DNA from: Brasenia schreberi
Taxonomy: Eukaryota; Streptophyta; Magnoliopsida; Nymphaeales; Cabombaceae
DNA length: 64,000 nucleotides
Reading direction: 5' to 3'
NCBI GenBank assembly: GCA_036023115.1
Contig: JAYKKT010000059.1
Coordinates: 5,726,001 to 5,790,000 of the forward strand
Made by a program: the position numbers and the translations under genes. The notes beneath the pieces are model-generated. The model was not told where the DNA came from. It did not search any database and saw only the letters and a program-made list of their open reading frames with translations. Shown here one piece after another: positions 10,864 to 22,700 of this stretch. Each line of letters begins with the position of its first letter. The first letter of the stretch is position 1.

Positions 10864-12413
10864 TCAAATTCTTCGTTGCGCTCCTTCCAAATTAATCCAA
10901 GCAACGTCTTCTTCAATTAGGAGAGCATTTTCTTCAGTGTCTTCCATAACCCAATCTTCTAATATATCAAAATTATCCAAACTTATTGGATCGAAGTGAC
11001 TTTCTTCTTTATTTACTTTTTTTAATTGCCTACGACAAACAAAGATAAACAATTAGTAAATAATATTAACAATTGAAGACTGAAGTTAAACTATATTGAA
11101 TTGAAAATTTGAAAGTAATACAACATTACCTTTCACGAAGGTGCATGTTACAACGAATATAAACTAAATCATTTAGTCTTTTGTGTTTCAACCTGTTGCG
11201 CTTCTTTGTATGGATGTGTTCAAAAACACTCCAATTTCTTTCACAACCTGTTGCACTACAGGTTTGGCTTAAGACTCTCTGCAAAATCTTTAAGGTTTGG
11301 ACAATCAGTTCCAAACCTGTTCCACCAAACATCTGTAGAAAAAGACAAACATTATAGACATAATCCACAGTAATGTAAGATGAAACTTAAATATGAAAAT
11401 AAACAATTTACCTGGATGCATCGTACTGCAGTTGCAAATTGCAACAGGCAAACCCATAAGTGAAGAGTATTATCATATATCTCCATCTCTCGATGTATCG
11501 CATCTGCTATGCTCTTATCAGGGACTAATCTGTCGATGCATTCAATGATTCCTCGATTAACCTCACCGTCCCTTTTGAAGGTTGTTGAGTACCTCAATGA
11601 TGGGTTTAGATAGTAGGTTGTTGCATGAATAGGCTCATGCAATTGTTTATTTCATCTACTATCAATTATTTTCCACACGAGCACATAATCTCTTTTTTTT
11701 CCATTAAAGTTATTTCTGATTGCTTCTTTTGCCCTGTCCATGGCTTCATAAAGGTAGCCCATAGATGGTTTCTCCTCGCTGTCAGTCAATCTCAAAACTT
11801 TCACTAAAAGACAAGTAATTTTCAATAATCTGATACATGCATTCCAAAATGAACTTCTAAAAATCGTTTCTGCAATCTCATTCAATTTTCTGTTCCTTCT
11901 GTTTTGAGGCAACTCTGCAAATTATTACCACTCATCTGAGGAGAACATTCTCTTTAAAGCTTGCTTCTGTCTCACAATACTCTATAGTCTATACAGATAA
12001 GAAGTTTGTTGCGAACCGAGTTGCAGCTGTGCGAAGAAGCTCTGCACCTTCTGTGTATCTCCTCATCATACACAAAACAAATGCATGGTTGTAAATGAAT
12101 TTTGTAATATCTTGGCAACACTCAGTTGCTGCCTTTATTTCATTCATCTCACCAATGTCCTCGAGGATGAGATCTAAACAATGGGCTGCACATGGTGTCC
12201 AGTAGAAAGTCCCATAAATATCAGCTAACTTCTTCTCAGCTGCTTTGTAGTTAGCTGCATTATCTGTAATCAATTGGACTACATTTTCTAGCCCAACCTC
12301 CTGTATAACCTTATCAAATTCCTCTCGTAGGATCTCTGCATTATCTGTAATCAATTGCATTTTCTAGCCGAATCATCAGACTTTGAATGAGAGTCTCTAC
12401 CACCCCTTCCTGC
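10864..12413 (-). pseudogene. hAT transposase relic with DUF659-like core and C-terminal dimerisation region
   Basis: Minus strand, from a possible ATG near 12413. Pieces: 12360-11989 (LITDNAANYKAA, WTPCAAHCLDLILEDIG), 11912-11652 ([21 protein letters not shown]), 11642-11352, 11368-11126 (CSATGCERNWSVFEHIHTKKRN, the hAT dimerisation signature) and 11052-10864 (FDPISLDNFDILEDW). The N-terminal BED finger and the start of the catalytic core are missing. A duplicated ATTATCTGTAATCAATTG near 12257 and 12338 marks the scar. Several stops separate the pieces. A working transposase would have to come from elsewhere. Confidence 0.85.
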
Positions 12414-12814
12414 CATCTCAATAGAGTACTTTAATTCAAACAAAAACCTGAAAATAAAAGCACTTTGTAAATCCCCCAATCTTCAAATAACACTCAAATC
12501 GAGTTTCTCCCACTTCATGAATGCAATAAAAATCGTATACAAACACTTAATAACTTCATATTTTGTCATTCAAAAAAAAATGAAATAACAAAAAAACAAT
12601 AAATATAAAAGGAAAAAATAGAAAAAACATTCAAAATATACCTTAATCCGAGTTTGGAGGCTTGGACGGATACCGTAGGGCACGATTTTAGAGCTTTAAA
12701 CACCAAGGAGGCGAAAACCGACTCTTAGGAAGCTTGAGAAATCCAAAAGGAGAGAGAAAAACCCACGAAAAATTGCGGGTTTCTCTCAGGCCGGGACCTT
12801 TATAAGGGTCCCAG

Positions 12815-12920
12815 GGCGTATCGTGCGATACGGCCCGTATCGCACGATATGGTGCGATACGCCCGCACCTGCAATACGGGCCCCCGTATCGTATCGTGGT
12901 ACGTGTACGGTGTGATACGG
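12815..12920. repeat. CGTATCG/CGATACG subterminal repeats, right end of hAT 1
   Basis: A dense cluster of the same heptamers as at the left end (for example GGCGTATCGTGCGATACGGC) in both orientations, ending at the right TIR. The cluster is GC-rich against an AT-rich background and could fold back on itself. Confidence 0.75.
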
Positions 12921-15900
12921 ACAACACTGATATAAACCATTATTTCTACCGACATATTCAAAAGAATGAAGTCAAAGAGGCTCTTAAACATATGAAAGGT
13001 GGTAAATCGGTAGGACCAAACAATATTCTCATAGAAGTTTAGAAAATCCTAAGAAAAACAGGAATCACTTGGTTCACAAGACTATTTAATGAAATATGGA
13101 GAAACCAAAAGATCCCCTAGGAATGGAGAGTGAGTACACTTATACCCATATATAAGAAGAAGGGAGACATTCACAATTGTGTGAATTATCGAGGTATCAA
13201 GTTAACGAGTCATACTATGAAATTATGAGAAAGAATTATCAAACGTAGGTTAAGACAAGTATCAAGTACAACAGAGAACCAATTTGGATTCATGCCAGGC
13301 AGATCTACTATTGAAGTGATTCACCTTTTGAGAGATCTTATGGAACATTTTAGAACAAAAAAGAAAGACCTTCACATGATATTTATTGATCTAGAAAAAG
13401 CTTATGATAGGGTACCGAGGGAGGTTCTTTAGAGAACCTCGGAAAAAAGAGGTATCCCATTGACATACATTAACCTTATAAGAGACATGTACGATGATGC
13501 AAAAACATGTGTGACGACTCATGAAGGAATGACAGACTTCTTTGAAGTTAATATTGGGTTACATCAAGGATCAACTTTAAGTCCATAGTTATTTATAATG
13601 GTGATTGATGAGTTAACAAAACATATTAAAGATGAAGTACCTTGGTGTATGTTATTTGCAGATGACATTGTATTAGTGGAGGAGTCTAGGGAAAAAGTTA
13701 ATAGAAAATTGGAATTATGGAGAGAAACATTAGAAAGCAAAGGACTCCAACTTAGTAGAACAAATACAGAATATATGGAATGTAAGTTTGATCATTTGGT
13801 TACCTTAGAGGATATAGAAATTAAAATTGGCACACATTGCATCCCCCAAAAGGAAAGTTTTAAATACCTAAGGTCAATTTTTCAGAGTGATGGAAGAATT
13901 GATGGAGATGTTACGCATATAATTAATGCTAGTCGGTTAAAATGGAGAGGAGCATAGGTATTCTTTGTGATAAGAAGATACCATTAAAGTTAAAAGGTAA
14001 ATATTTATAGAGCAGCAATTAGACCTGCCATGTTTTATGGTTCTGAGTGTTGGGCAGTTAACCATCAACATGTACAAAAGATGTCTGTGATAGAAATAAA
14101 GATGTTGAGATGGATGAGTGGTCATACAAGAGAAGACCGTATACATAATGAGGTTATTAGAAACAAATTAGGAGTGGCACCAATAGAGGATAAAATGAGA
14201 GAATATCGTTTAAGATGGTTTGGACATATAGAAAGAATATCAAAGGAAGAACCTGTAAGAAGGTATGAAAACTAAATTTGAAAAGTATTAAAAGAGGTAG
14301 AGGATGACCACAAAAGTGTTGGAAAGAAACAATAAAGAATGATCTAGCTTATTGTGAATTAACTGCTGACATGACACATGATAGAGCTTTGTGGAAACAA
14401 AGAATCCATATAGCCGACCCCGTCTAGTATGGGAAAAGGCTTAGTTGTTGTTGTTGTTGTTGTTTACTTCAGAAAATGGAAAGTATCATGAAAATGTGAC
14501 AGCAAACCATACTAAATTCTTTACATTTAAAAAGGAACCAAAAACTTCTGTTTCTCTTTTCTTTGTTCTCTCCATTGTTTCTTTTACTAGAGTTCAAATA
14601 TTAATTGACCCAAAACCTGATGGCTTTGGAATTGATCTATTTCAGGTTCTGAGGCTATGTTTTCAGACCTGTGCTACTTCCCTGTTAGGTTGGTACAGGT
14701 ATAACCAATTTGAGGGTATTAATGCAGCTGTCATGTAATGATCATTATCTTGTTTACTTGTTAAACATTTTGGAGAAAGCATTGCTTATTAATTTATCTC
14801 ACATTTTACTGATTGGCATTAACTAATGTGATTGCAGGTCACGTTTGTTTTCCTAGTCCTCCCATGCCTAATGTTAGGATATCTAGGGCAAGCTGCCTTT
14901 TTGTTGAAAAACCTCGACAAATCTGAGCGTCTTCTTTTATTCTATACCAGGTAATTTAACAATTGTGGTTGCAATTGCTCCTACCTTCGTAGTTATATTA
15001 TTTAAGAAACTAAATGACATTACATTATCAATGACCACAGATGGAGCTTTCTGGCCTGTCTTTATCATTGCAAATGTTGCTGCACTAATTGCTAGTCGAG
15101 TAATGACATCGGCTATATTTTCCTGTATAAAGCAATCAATCGCTCTTGGCTGTTTTCCTCGTCTTAACATCGTACACACTTCGAGGAAATTTATGTGCCA
15201 GATATACATTCCTGTCATGAACTGCTTCCTGCTCGTTTTCTGCTTGTTGGTTGTCACCACCTTCACGAGTACAAATGAAATCGGAAACACTTATGGTATC
15301 TTCATCTAACCTCATGGCTCTATGTTTTAGAGACTAGAGAGTACTAATTTGATTCCATTTGATTGGTTATCCATCCCCTAGCTGTTATTATCTTCTGATC
15401 AACAGGAATTACGGAGCTTGGGATGATGATGGTGACTACCGTTTAATGATTCTAATATGGCAGATCAACATTGTCATTGTGCTCGCCTTCTGTCTTCTAT
15501 TCCTGGGAGTTGAGCTAGTATTCTTTTCTTCAGTTCTTTGGAGTATCCTTGATGGAAGCTGGGCCATTCTGCTATTTGCAGCTATTGCATTTATGGTGAT
15601 GTATATATGGAACTACGGTAGTAAGCTGAAATATGAAACTGAGGTGCGGCAGAAATTATCAACTGATATAATGAATGAACTGGGCCCTAGCCTTGGAACT
15701 ATAAGAGCCCCAGCAATAGGCCTGCTATATACTGAGCTAGTCAGAGGGGTCCCAGCAATATTTGGGCAGTTTCTGACTACCCTTCCAGCGATTCATTCTA
15801 TGATCATATTTGTATGTATTAAGTACGTCCCAGTCCCAGTTGTTCCACAGAATGAACGGTTTCTTTTCCGGCGAGTGTGCTCCAAGAGTTACCATATATT

Positions 15901-16887
15901 CCGCTGCATTGCAAGGTACTGCGGACTTGCCAAGACTTTCATAAACTTTTATGCCTTAATGTTTGTTCTTCCTCTTAACCGCTTGTGTCACAAATGAACT
16001 ATCTTCCAAGCTTTTAAAATTCCCCTTTATGAAAGTTTTGATTTTGCAAACTTGGGTGTGTTTCATTCTTGGGGTGTGCCCAACAATAATAGATTAGGGA
16101 AGGAAATGTTTACGGGCTCTTATGTTGGCAGCCACATTAAGATAGTCATTGAGCTAGGTCCTACAGGACTAAAATGACCAGAGTTGCTGTCTCTACCATA
16201 ACGTTGACGTGATTGTTTGTGTCCATGTGAGAATTTCGAACCAAATTTCAGAATGGAGCTTATTTCCAGGATACCTGAGTTACATAGCCATGTCATCCGT
16301 GTCTTTCTTTACGTTTTCTTTTGCTGATAAGTTCATGTTTGTTTGGTTTCTACAGGTATGGCTACAAAGATGTGCGCAGAGAGAATCATCAGGCATTTGA
16401 GAAGCTTCTTATAGAAAGCCTTGAGAAGTTCATCAGGCGGGAAGCTCAAGAACGTTCACTGGAGAGCGATGAAGACAGTGATTCTGAAGAAGAGGATCCC
16501 TCTAGGACCCTTATTGCTTCAAATGGCAGTGTATATTCACTCACAGTGCCCTTTCTGTCTGACATCGAGAGCGTTATTCAGCCACCCACAGGGTCAAGCA
16601 CCTCCATGGAGATAACCTCAGCAAGCGAAAGACAAGCCGAAATATCCGCATTAGAGGGAGACAGCCTCGAGAGGGAGCTGTCATTTATACGGAGAGCCAA
16701 GGATTCAGGGATGGTCTATCTTTTAGGACATGGAGATATCAGAGCAAGGAAGAATTCTTGGTTTATCAAGAAACTGGTTATCAATTATTTCTATGCGTTC
16801 TTGAGAAAGAATTGCCGAGCAAGTATTGCAACACTGAGTGTACCGCACACAAACTTAATGCAAGTCGGAATGACCTACATGGTATGA

Positions 16888-18190
16888 GACATATCACGTC
16901 GACTCCGCCGCTTCCTTTTCCATTTTTCCCTTTTACTGGTCTGTCCTTGTGGAGAAGCACGGGGAGGGCACACATTGTGGCATTTGACATTGTATTCTTT
17001 TCGTAAACTGGTTGATTGTGTCAACGTCGCCAAGAGGAGAGCAGTATACAGGTCCATAAAATGGCAAAGCATGTTTTGATTCACGTATAGCAACAAGATT
17101 GCTGTTATATACAGGTTAGTGTTGTACGCATAGCATCAGCTTCCGTTTTTACTGGAGTACATGCTGTTACGATGACCAAAATTTGAGCTAGTGTGGATAG
17201 CTTTTCCTAGACATGTAGTTATGCTCGTCACCTATATGCGAACATGCCCTTATCTGTATCGTCCTGACTGGCTATGATACGAATATGCTAAATTTTCTGT
17301 ACATTTTGCTTGATTTTATTTCTCAAACACGGTCCAATTTTGTTTTCATTCAATGATAATATAGGCAGTGTCAACACGTTAAAAGAGGGAGACAAGACTT
17401 GAGTGTTGGAATCAAGTCGATAAAATATGTGTTTGATGGCTTCTAGTTAAATGCTAATAACACAAGATCGAGTACAATAGCGATCAAGAATCTGGCCGAC
17501 TAACCGACCCCACTTAATGTAGAGAAAGGCTTGGTTTTAGTTTTGGAGTGATACAGGAAAAATGGATTTAAGTTCTTGCCCCACAATTTGGCCATTTTAT
17601 GGTGATAGCACATCCCTTCCCATTCTGCATAGCGCGTCAGTGATCCTTGAAACCATCTAGCCAGCAAGAAATCTGGGAGGTCTCAGAGTGGTTGAAATGC
17701 AATCAGTTTTAGATTGTTTTACAGATTAAGCTGTCCAATAACATATTAGCCATAGTTACACAACTCACCCTCGGTTCACGAAAGGGTCGGCTCTTCAAGT
17801 CTATATTGAATTCAGTGCTCGAGTGGAAAAATCATATAAGTCTGCCTCCCCGGCTCGCTTGTGCACGTGCACGTGCACACGTGTGCTTTGCAGAATCCAA
17901 CCGAAGCATGCATGCACCCGATGCACTGCTCGTTTAACTTGCGTGGCAAAACCTTCTATGATCCAGGAAACATGAAATAGTAAAGTTCAGTTTCAATCTG
18001 GATGAAATAATTAACTAAAAAAGTGTCCCCCAACGTTAGAGAAACCGGCAGTAGCAACTATTCACCGCATATTCAAGGATTACATATACTGCAGTTCCCA
18101 AAGGGACCAAATCGATGCCCGCATATAACAAGTGAAGACTATACACCACTTAGCTAATAAGCACATTTAAAGTGGAAAACAAAAACAATG
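16888..18190. other. Intergenic space between convergent KUP and WDR74-like genes
   Basis: It holds the presumed 3' UTRs of both genes. A decayed RTE LINE tail lies near 17490-17545 and a short CACGTG-rich run near 17861-17884. No gene was recognised. Confidence 0.6.
17490..17545 (+). mobile_element. Decayed RTE LINE 3'-tail fragment
   Basis: CCGACCCCACTTAATGTAGAGAAAGGCTTGG resembles the family 3' end (CCGACCCC.TCTAGTATGGGAAAAGGCTTAG) with several changes and a degraded TTG tail. Its boundaries and TSD cannot be fixed. Confidence 0.45.
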
Positions 18191-19647
18191 TTAATCTATT
18201 GCCCGTCTCTTGCACTTTAATTTAGCCTTCTTGGAAGCTACCTCACGATGTTCCGAACCATTCAGCTTAAAGGTTCTTTTCAAACTACTTGCATCTTTTA
18301 CGTCTTCAATTTCATTTGTCGTAATCAAGTCTCCCTTGGACTCAACAGAAGTACCTAAACCAAAAGGAACCATCAATGTCAAAGACCCTAAAGAAAGCGG
18401 CAGAAAAGCTCAAAACTGATCTAGAAAAAAACATGGTCAAGGAGCTTGGTTGATAGCACAGAATAACGTCTTCAGATTGGCTTCCACTGGCATAAGTTCA
18501 AACCACCAAGGAGCATTTAAAGAACAAAAGTTGTTTGCAGAGAAAGGAGAGCTGCGTTTATTCAGAGATTTAATATTATAACATCACATGAACAGAAATT
18601 GTCCTTGCGCCCTTTAGCAGCTAACCAAGCATGAGACCAACTACATTTGCAGCGCTCACCCAATGAATATACAACAACTAAGCCTTTTCCCATACTAGAT
18701 GGGTGCTCACCCAATGAATATAGCTTAGGAAATACAGAATTCCAAATCCCCATCCCTTGTTGGCTATGGCTTGTTTGGTTTATGCCCCAGTAAACAAGGT
18801 TTCCTCAGATCCTCAGCAAACCTTGTAAAAAACTAGGTTTACAATTTTGATTAGACTAGGTTTTGCTTTTTGGATGACAGTAAATGTCTCAGAGAGAAAG
18901 GAATAGCAACTCTACTTCACCAAACCCAGTTATTGCAAAACAGCATTTACGCCAATAAATTATTGCGCATCTTTGCAGTTTTTGACGAATAATGAACTAG
19001 CAAAATAAAAGGTCATAGCAGAATGAGTGTGAAAGAAATACCCGAGGCAACGAAGGAGGTATCAAACACCACGCTCGTGACTTCTTGTTTGAGAAATACC
19101 TGTTCATGTTTACAAATTGTATTATTGAGACAAGCAGCATAGTAAGCTCGAACTCAGAATTAGGGGAGCAAAATTTAACAGCAACTTATGTCCAAACAAA
19201 AAAACAAAAGAACGCATAAAAAGATTTTCATACATCATGGTAATGAAGAACTGCAGTGCAGTATGGTTTCAAGATGAAAGAGAACAATAAATTGCAGACC
19301 AACAAAGCGAAGTAAGTGAAAGCAATGATGGGGTGATCATTTTGGGTTCCTTAATGTATGTCTAACAAGAAAATGCATTTTAAAACCATTCCAACTCAAA
19401 ACACATAAAATAGTATAAACTACAACAAGAGGTTGAACAGAATTCGGGTCGAGGGCTCTACCCAGAACCCCCAAGCAAAGGTGTATTGCTCCCTCTAACA
19501 TCTCAGTGAGCTCACCGCTGAGCTCGACCTGTGTCCCGTATGGAAGAGTAAATCAGACCCCAACGGTTTGTTTGGTAACACAATATGATTTCCGCATTCT
19601 ACTTAAGCCACCTGATCGAAGTAACTTTGACGAACTTCAGTAAGAAT

Positions 19648-19702
<55 letters not shown>

Positions 19703-22700
19703 ACAATTAAAGGCCGAAGCTATATGCATGCCTTAAGAGTCAAACTTGCAGTCTACAACCTGCAAGGCAAGAGCCCTACTAACTGGGGTAACGCCTTGAG
19801 TGATGGTCTCTAGATGTATAATTTTATCGAGTTGATTAATCTAAAAAGAAACTCCGACTATGTAAGGGATCACCCTTGCATTGCCAGTCCCAAGCCCGGA
19901 TAAAGGAGGAGGGTTGTGTTAGGCTTCCGACAGCCAACGTAAAACTTCGTCGGAATTTTATAACATGGATTACAAAAATTATGAGCACTCCTTTGGAGCG
20001 TCCCCGCCTAGCGACGTGTTGCATAGCCCAAATACAGTTATAAGTAAGCAAGGGTCACTACATTTTCACCCAAATGTAGTGAAGCAATTGCCGAGAGGGT
20101 TTCCACCTCATGGACGAGTGTGGGTAAAGAAGTTAGTCCCGCTACATTTCCGCCCGAACGTAGTGAATAATTTTCAAAGAGGGTCTCCGCATTTTGAATA
20201 TAGACGGATGACGGGGGTAAGGAAGCTAGTCCTATATAATAAGATTTGTATTGGTTCTTGGAATATCGAAACATTATCCGGTAAGCTAATGGAGGTGGTA
20301 GATACTATGATTCGGAGAAAGATTCATATTCCATGTTTACAAGAGACAAAATGGGTTGGTAAAAAAGCAAAGGAGATAGAGAATACATGTTTTAAATTAT
20401 GGTACTCAGGTAAAGAAAAGGCTCGAAACAGAGTTGGTATTATCATAAATAAAGATTAAGATAGTGTAGTAGACATACAACGATACGGTGACCGAATCAT
20501 GATGTTGAAATTAGTGTTAGGAGCAGAGGTTTTGAATATAGTTTGTGCTTAGGCACCCAAAGTAGGACTAGAAGATAGTATAAAGACGACTTTTTGGGAA
20601 GAGTTAGATAAGGTGATTCAAAAGATTCCACAAAGGGAGATGATTTGTTTAGGAGGAGACTTCAATGGTCATATCGGTAAAGAGGCATTAGGATATAAGG
20701 GATTCATGAAAACTTTAGTTTTGGGGATATAAATGAGGAAGGTAGGGAGATTTTAAATTTTGCTATGGCATTTGATCTCTTTATAGTCAATACAATCTTC
20801 AAAAAATGAGATCAACATTTAATTACTTATAAAAGTGGCCTTTCACAAACATAAATTGATTACTTTATTTGCAAAAAAAAAGATAGTGTGTTGTAAAGAT
20901 TGCAAGGTAATTCCAGGAGAAAGCTTAACCACCCAATATCGACTTTTAGTTATGGATTTACAAATAAAAAAATGGACAAAGAAGAAAAGAATGCATCGAG
21001 CTATTCAGACTAAATGGTGGAACCTCAAAAGCGAGAATGAAGATATATTTAAACAGAAAGTCCTTCAAGGAGATGTTTGAAATTATGTTGGTACACCTTG
21101 TGATATGTGGAACAATATGGCTATACATATTAGGAAAGTGGCAAAAGATGTGTTAGGTGTATCTAAGGGAGGTGTACCGACACAAAAAGAAGCTTGGTGG
21201 TGGAGTGAAGTAGTGCAAAATAAAATCAAGGCAAAGAGGGCATGTTACAAATTACATTATGCTAAGAAAACTAGTGAAACATTAGAAGCTTATAAAAAAG
21301 CAAAGAAGGAAGCGAAAAAGGCCGTTAGTGAAGGAAAAGCTAAGATTTGGGAGGAGTTATATAAAAAACTCAACTCAAAAGAGGGTGAAAGAGACATTTT
21401 TAGGATAGCTAGGGCTAGAGATAAGAAACCTAAAGATCTTACTTATGTTAGATGCATAAAAGACGAGGATGAAAAAATTCTAATGGCAAATGATGATATA
21501 AGAAATAGATGGAAAAACTATTTTTATAATCTTTTTAATGAAAATAAAGATGTTAGTATTAGTTTAGGAGATTTAGCAAAGTCAGAAAAGTATATAAACC
21601 ACAATTTCTACCGACGTATTCAAAAGAATGAAGTCAAAGAGTCTTTTAAACATATGAAGGGTGGTAAATCGGTAGGACCTGATAATATTCCTATAGAAGT
21701 TTGGAAAATACTAGGAAAAATAGGAATCACTTAGATTCATATGTGTAGGTTAAGACAAGTATCAAATACAACAGAGAACCAATTTGGATTCATGCCAGGC
21801 AGATCTACTATTGAAGTGATTCACCTTTTGAGAGGTCTTATGGAATATTTTAGAACAAAAAAGAAAGACCTTCACATGATATTTATTGATCTAGAAAAAG
21901 CTTATGATAGGGTACCGAGGGAGGTTCTTTAGAAAACCTCGGAAAAAAGAGGTATCCCATTGACATACATTAACCTTATAAGAGACATGTACGATGGTGC
22001 AAAAACATGTGTGAGGACTTATGAAGGAATGACAGACTTCTTTGAAGTTAATATTGGGTTACATCAAGGATCAACTTTAAGTCCATAGTTATTTATAATG
22101 GTGATTGATGAGTTAACAAAACATATTAAAGATGAAGTACCTTGGTGTATGTTATTTGCAAATGACATTGTATTAGTGGAGGAGTCTAGGGAAAAAGTTA
22201 ATAGAAAATTGGAACTATGGAGAGAAACATTAGAAAGCAAAGGCCTCCAACTTAGTAGAACAAAGACATGATATATGGAATGTAAGTTTGATCATTTGGT
22301 TACCTCAGAGGATATAGAAATTAAAATTGGCACACATTGCATCCCCCAAAAGAAAAGTTTTAAATACCTAAGGTCAATTTTTCAGAGTGATGGAAGAATT
22401 GATGGAGATGTTACGCATAAAATTAATGCTGGTTAGTTAAAATGGAGAGGAGCATCAGGTATTCTTTATCATAAGAAGATACCATTAAAGCTAAAAGGTA
22501 AATATTATAGAGCAGCAATTAGGCCTGCCATGTTTTATGGTTCCGAGTGTTGGGCAGTTAATCATCAACATGTACGAAAGATGTATGTGACAGAAATGAA
22601 GATGTTGAGATGGATGAGTGGTCACACAAGAAAAGAGCGTATCCATAATGAGGTTATTAGAAACAAATTAGGAGTGGCACCAATAGAGGATAAAATGAGA

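Larger units (their letters stand above)
10477..12929 (-). mobile_element. hAT DNA transposon 1 (2453 bp) nested in LINE copy A
   Basis: Ends are exact: terminal inverted repeats CAGTGTTGTC at the left and GACAACACTG at the right (10 bp, perfect). An 8-bp TSD, ATATAAAC, lies at 10469-10476 and 12930-12937. Removing one TSD and the element rebuilds the LINE sequence found at about 21590. TIR, TSD length and an internal minus-strand hAT-type transposase relic place it in the hAT superfamily. Confidence 0.95.
10467..14462 (+). mobile_element. RTE-type LINE copy A, 5'-truncated, interrupted by a hAT element
   Basis: Flanked by a 14-bp TSD with one mismatch: TTTACTTCAAAAAA at 10453-10466 and TTTACTTCAGAAAA at 14463-14476. 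LINE sequence starts with GTATATAAAC, is split by the hAT element 10477-12929, resumes at 12930 and ends in a (TTG)n tail. Reverse-transcriptase landmarks after 12960: [36 protein letters not shown] (the FADD catalytic box, 13598-13957), then [10 protein letters not shown] and RWFGHIER (14030-14275). In-frame stops occur at the VPREVL and LSPQLFIM positions. It sits in KUP intron 5 in sense orientation. Confidence 0.92.
4333..16887 (+). pseudogene. KUP7: HAK/KUP/KT potassium transporter, KUP7/KUP12 clade, ten exons, frame-disrupted
   Basis: Members import K+ with H+ through 10-14 membrane helices. Exons by splice sites and family match: 4333-4633, 7410-7637, 7737-7985, 9688-9738, 9856-10116, 14646-14698, 14838-14950, 15041-15295, 15406-15915, 16356-16887 (TGA). 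Visible landmarks: RLIRTGPRIDSFDVE (exon 1), FGDVGTSPLYTF (2), GGTFALYSL (3), FNPLHIYYFF (5), IWNYGSKLKYETEV and PVPVVPQNERFLFRRVC (9), YLLGHGDIRARK and INYFYAFLRKNCR (10). Four lesions break the frame: a 40-bp insertion at 4393-4432, a 1-bp loss near 7613, a net 2-bp loss near 14930, and a loss of about 13 bp near 15451. Correcting exactly these gives 843 codons including stop, close to the usual 850-860 residues. The splice sites are otherwise all sound. It is either a young pseudogene or a mis-assembled live gene. Confidence 0.9.
19100..19850 (-). other. WDR74-like intron 10, part 3' (in gene direction) of LINE copy D
   Basis: Holds an (AT)n microsatellite at 19651-19697 and a tRNA-like SINE segment at about 19700-19800. 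Otherwise it is unremarkable AT-rich sequence. Confidence 0.6.
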
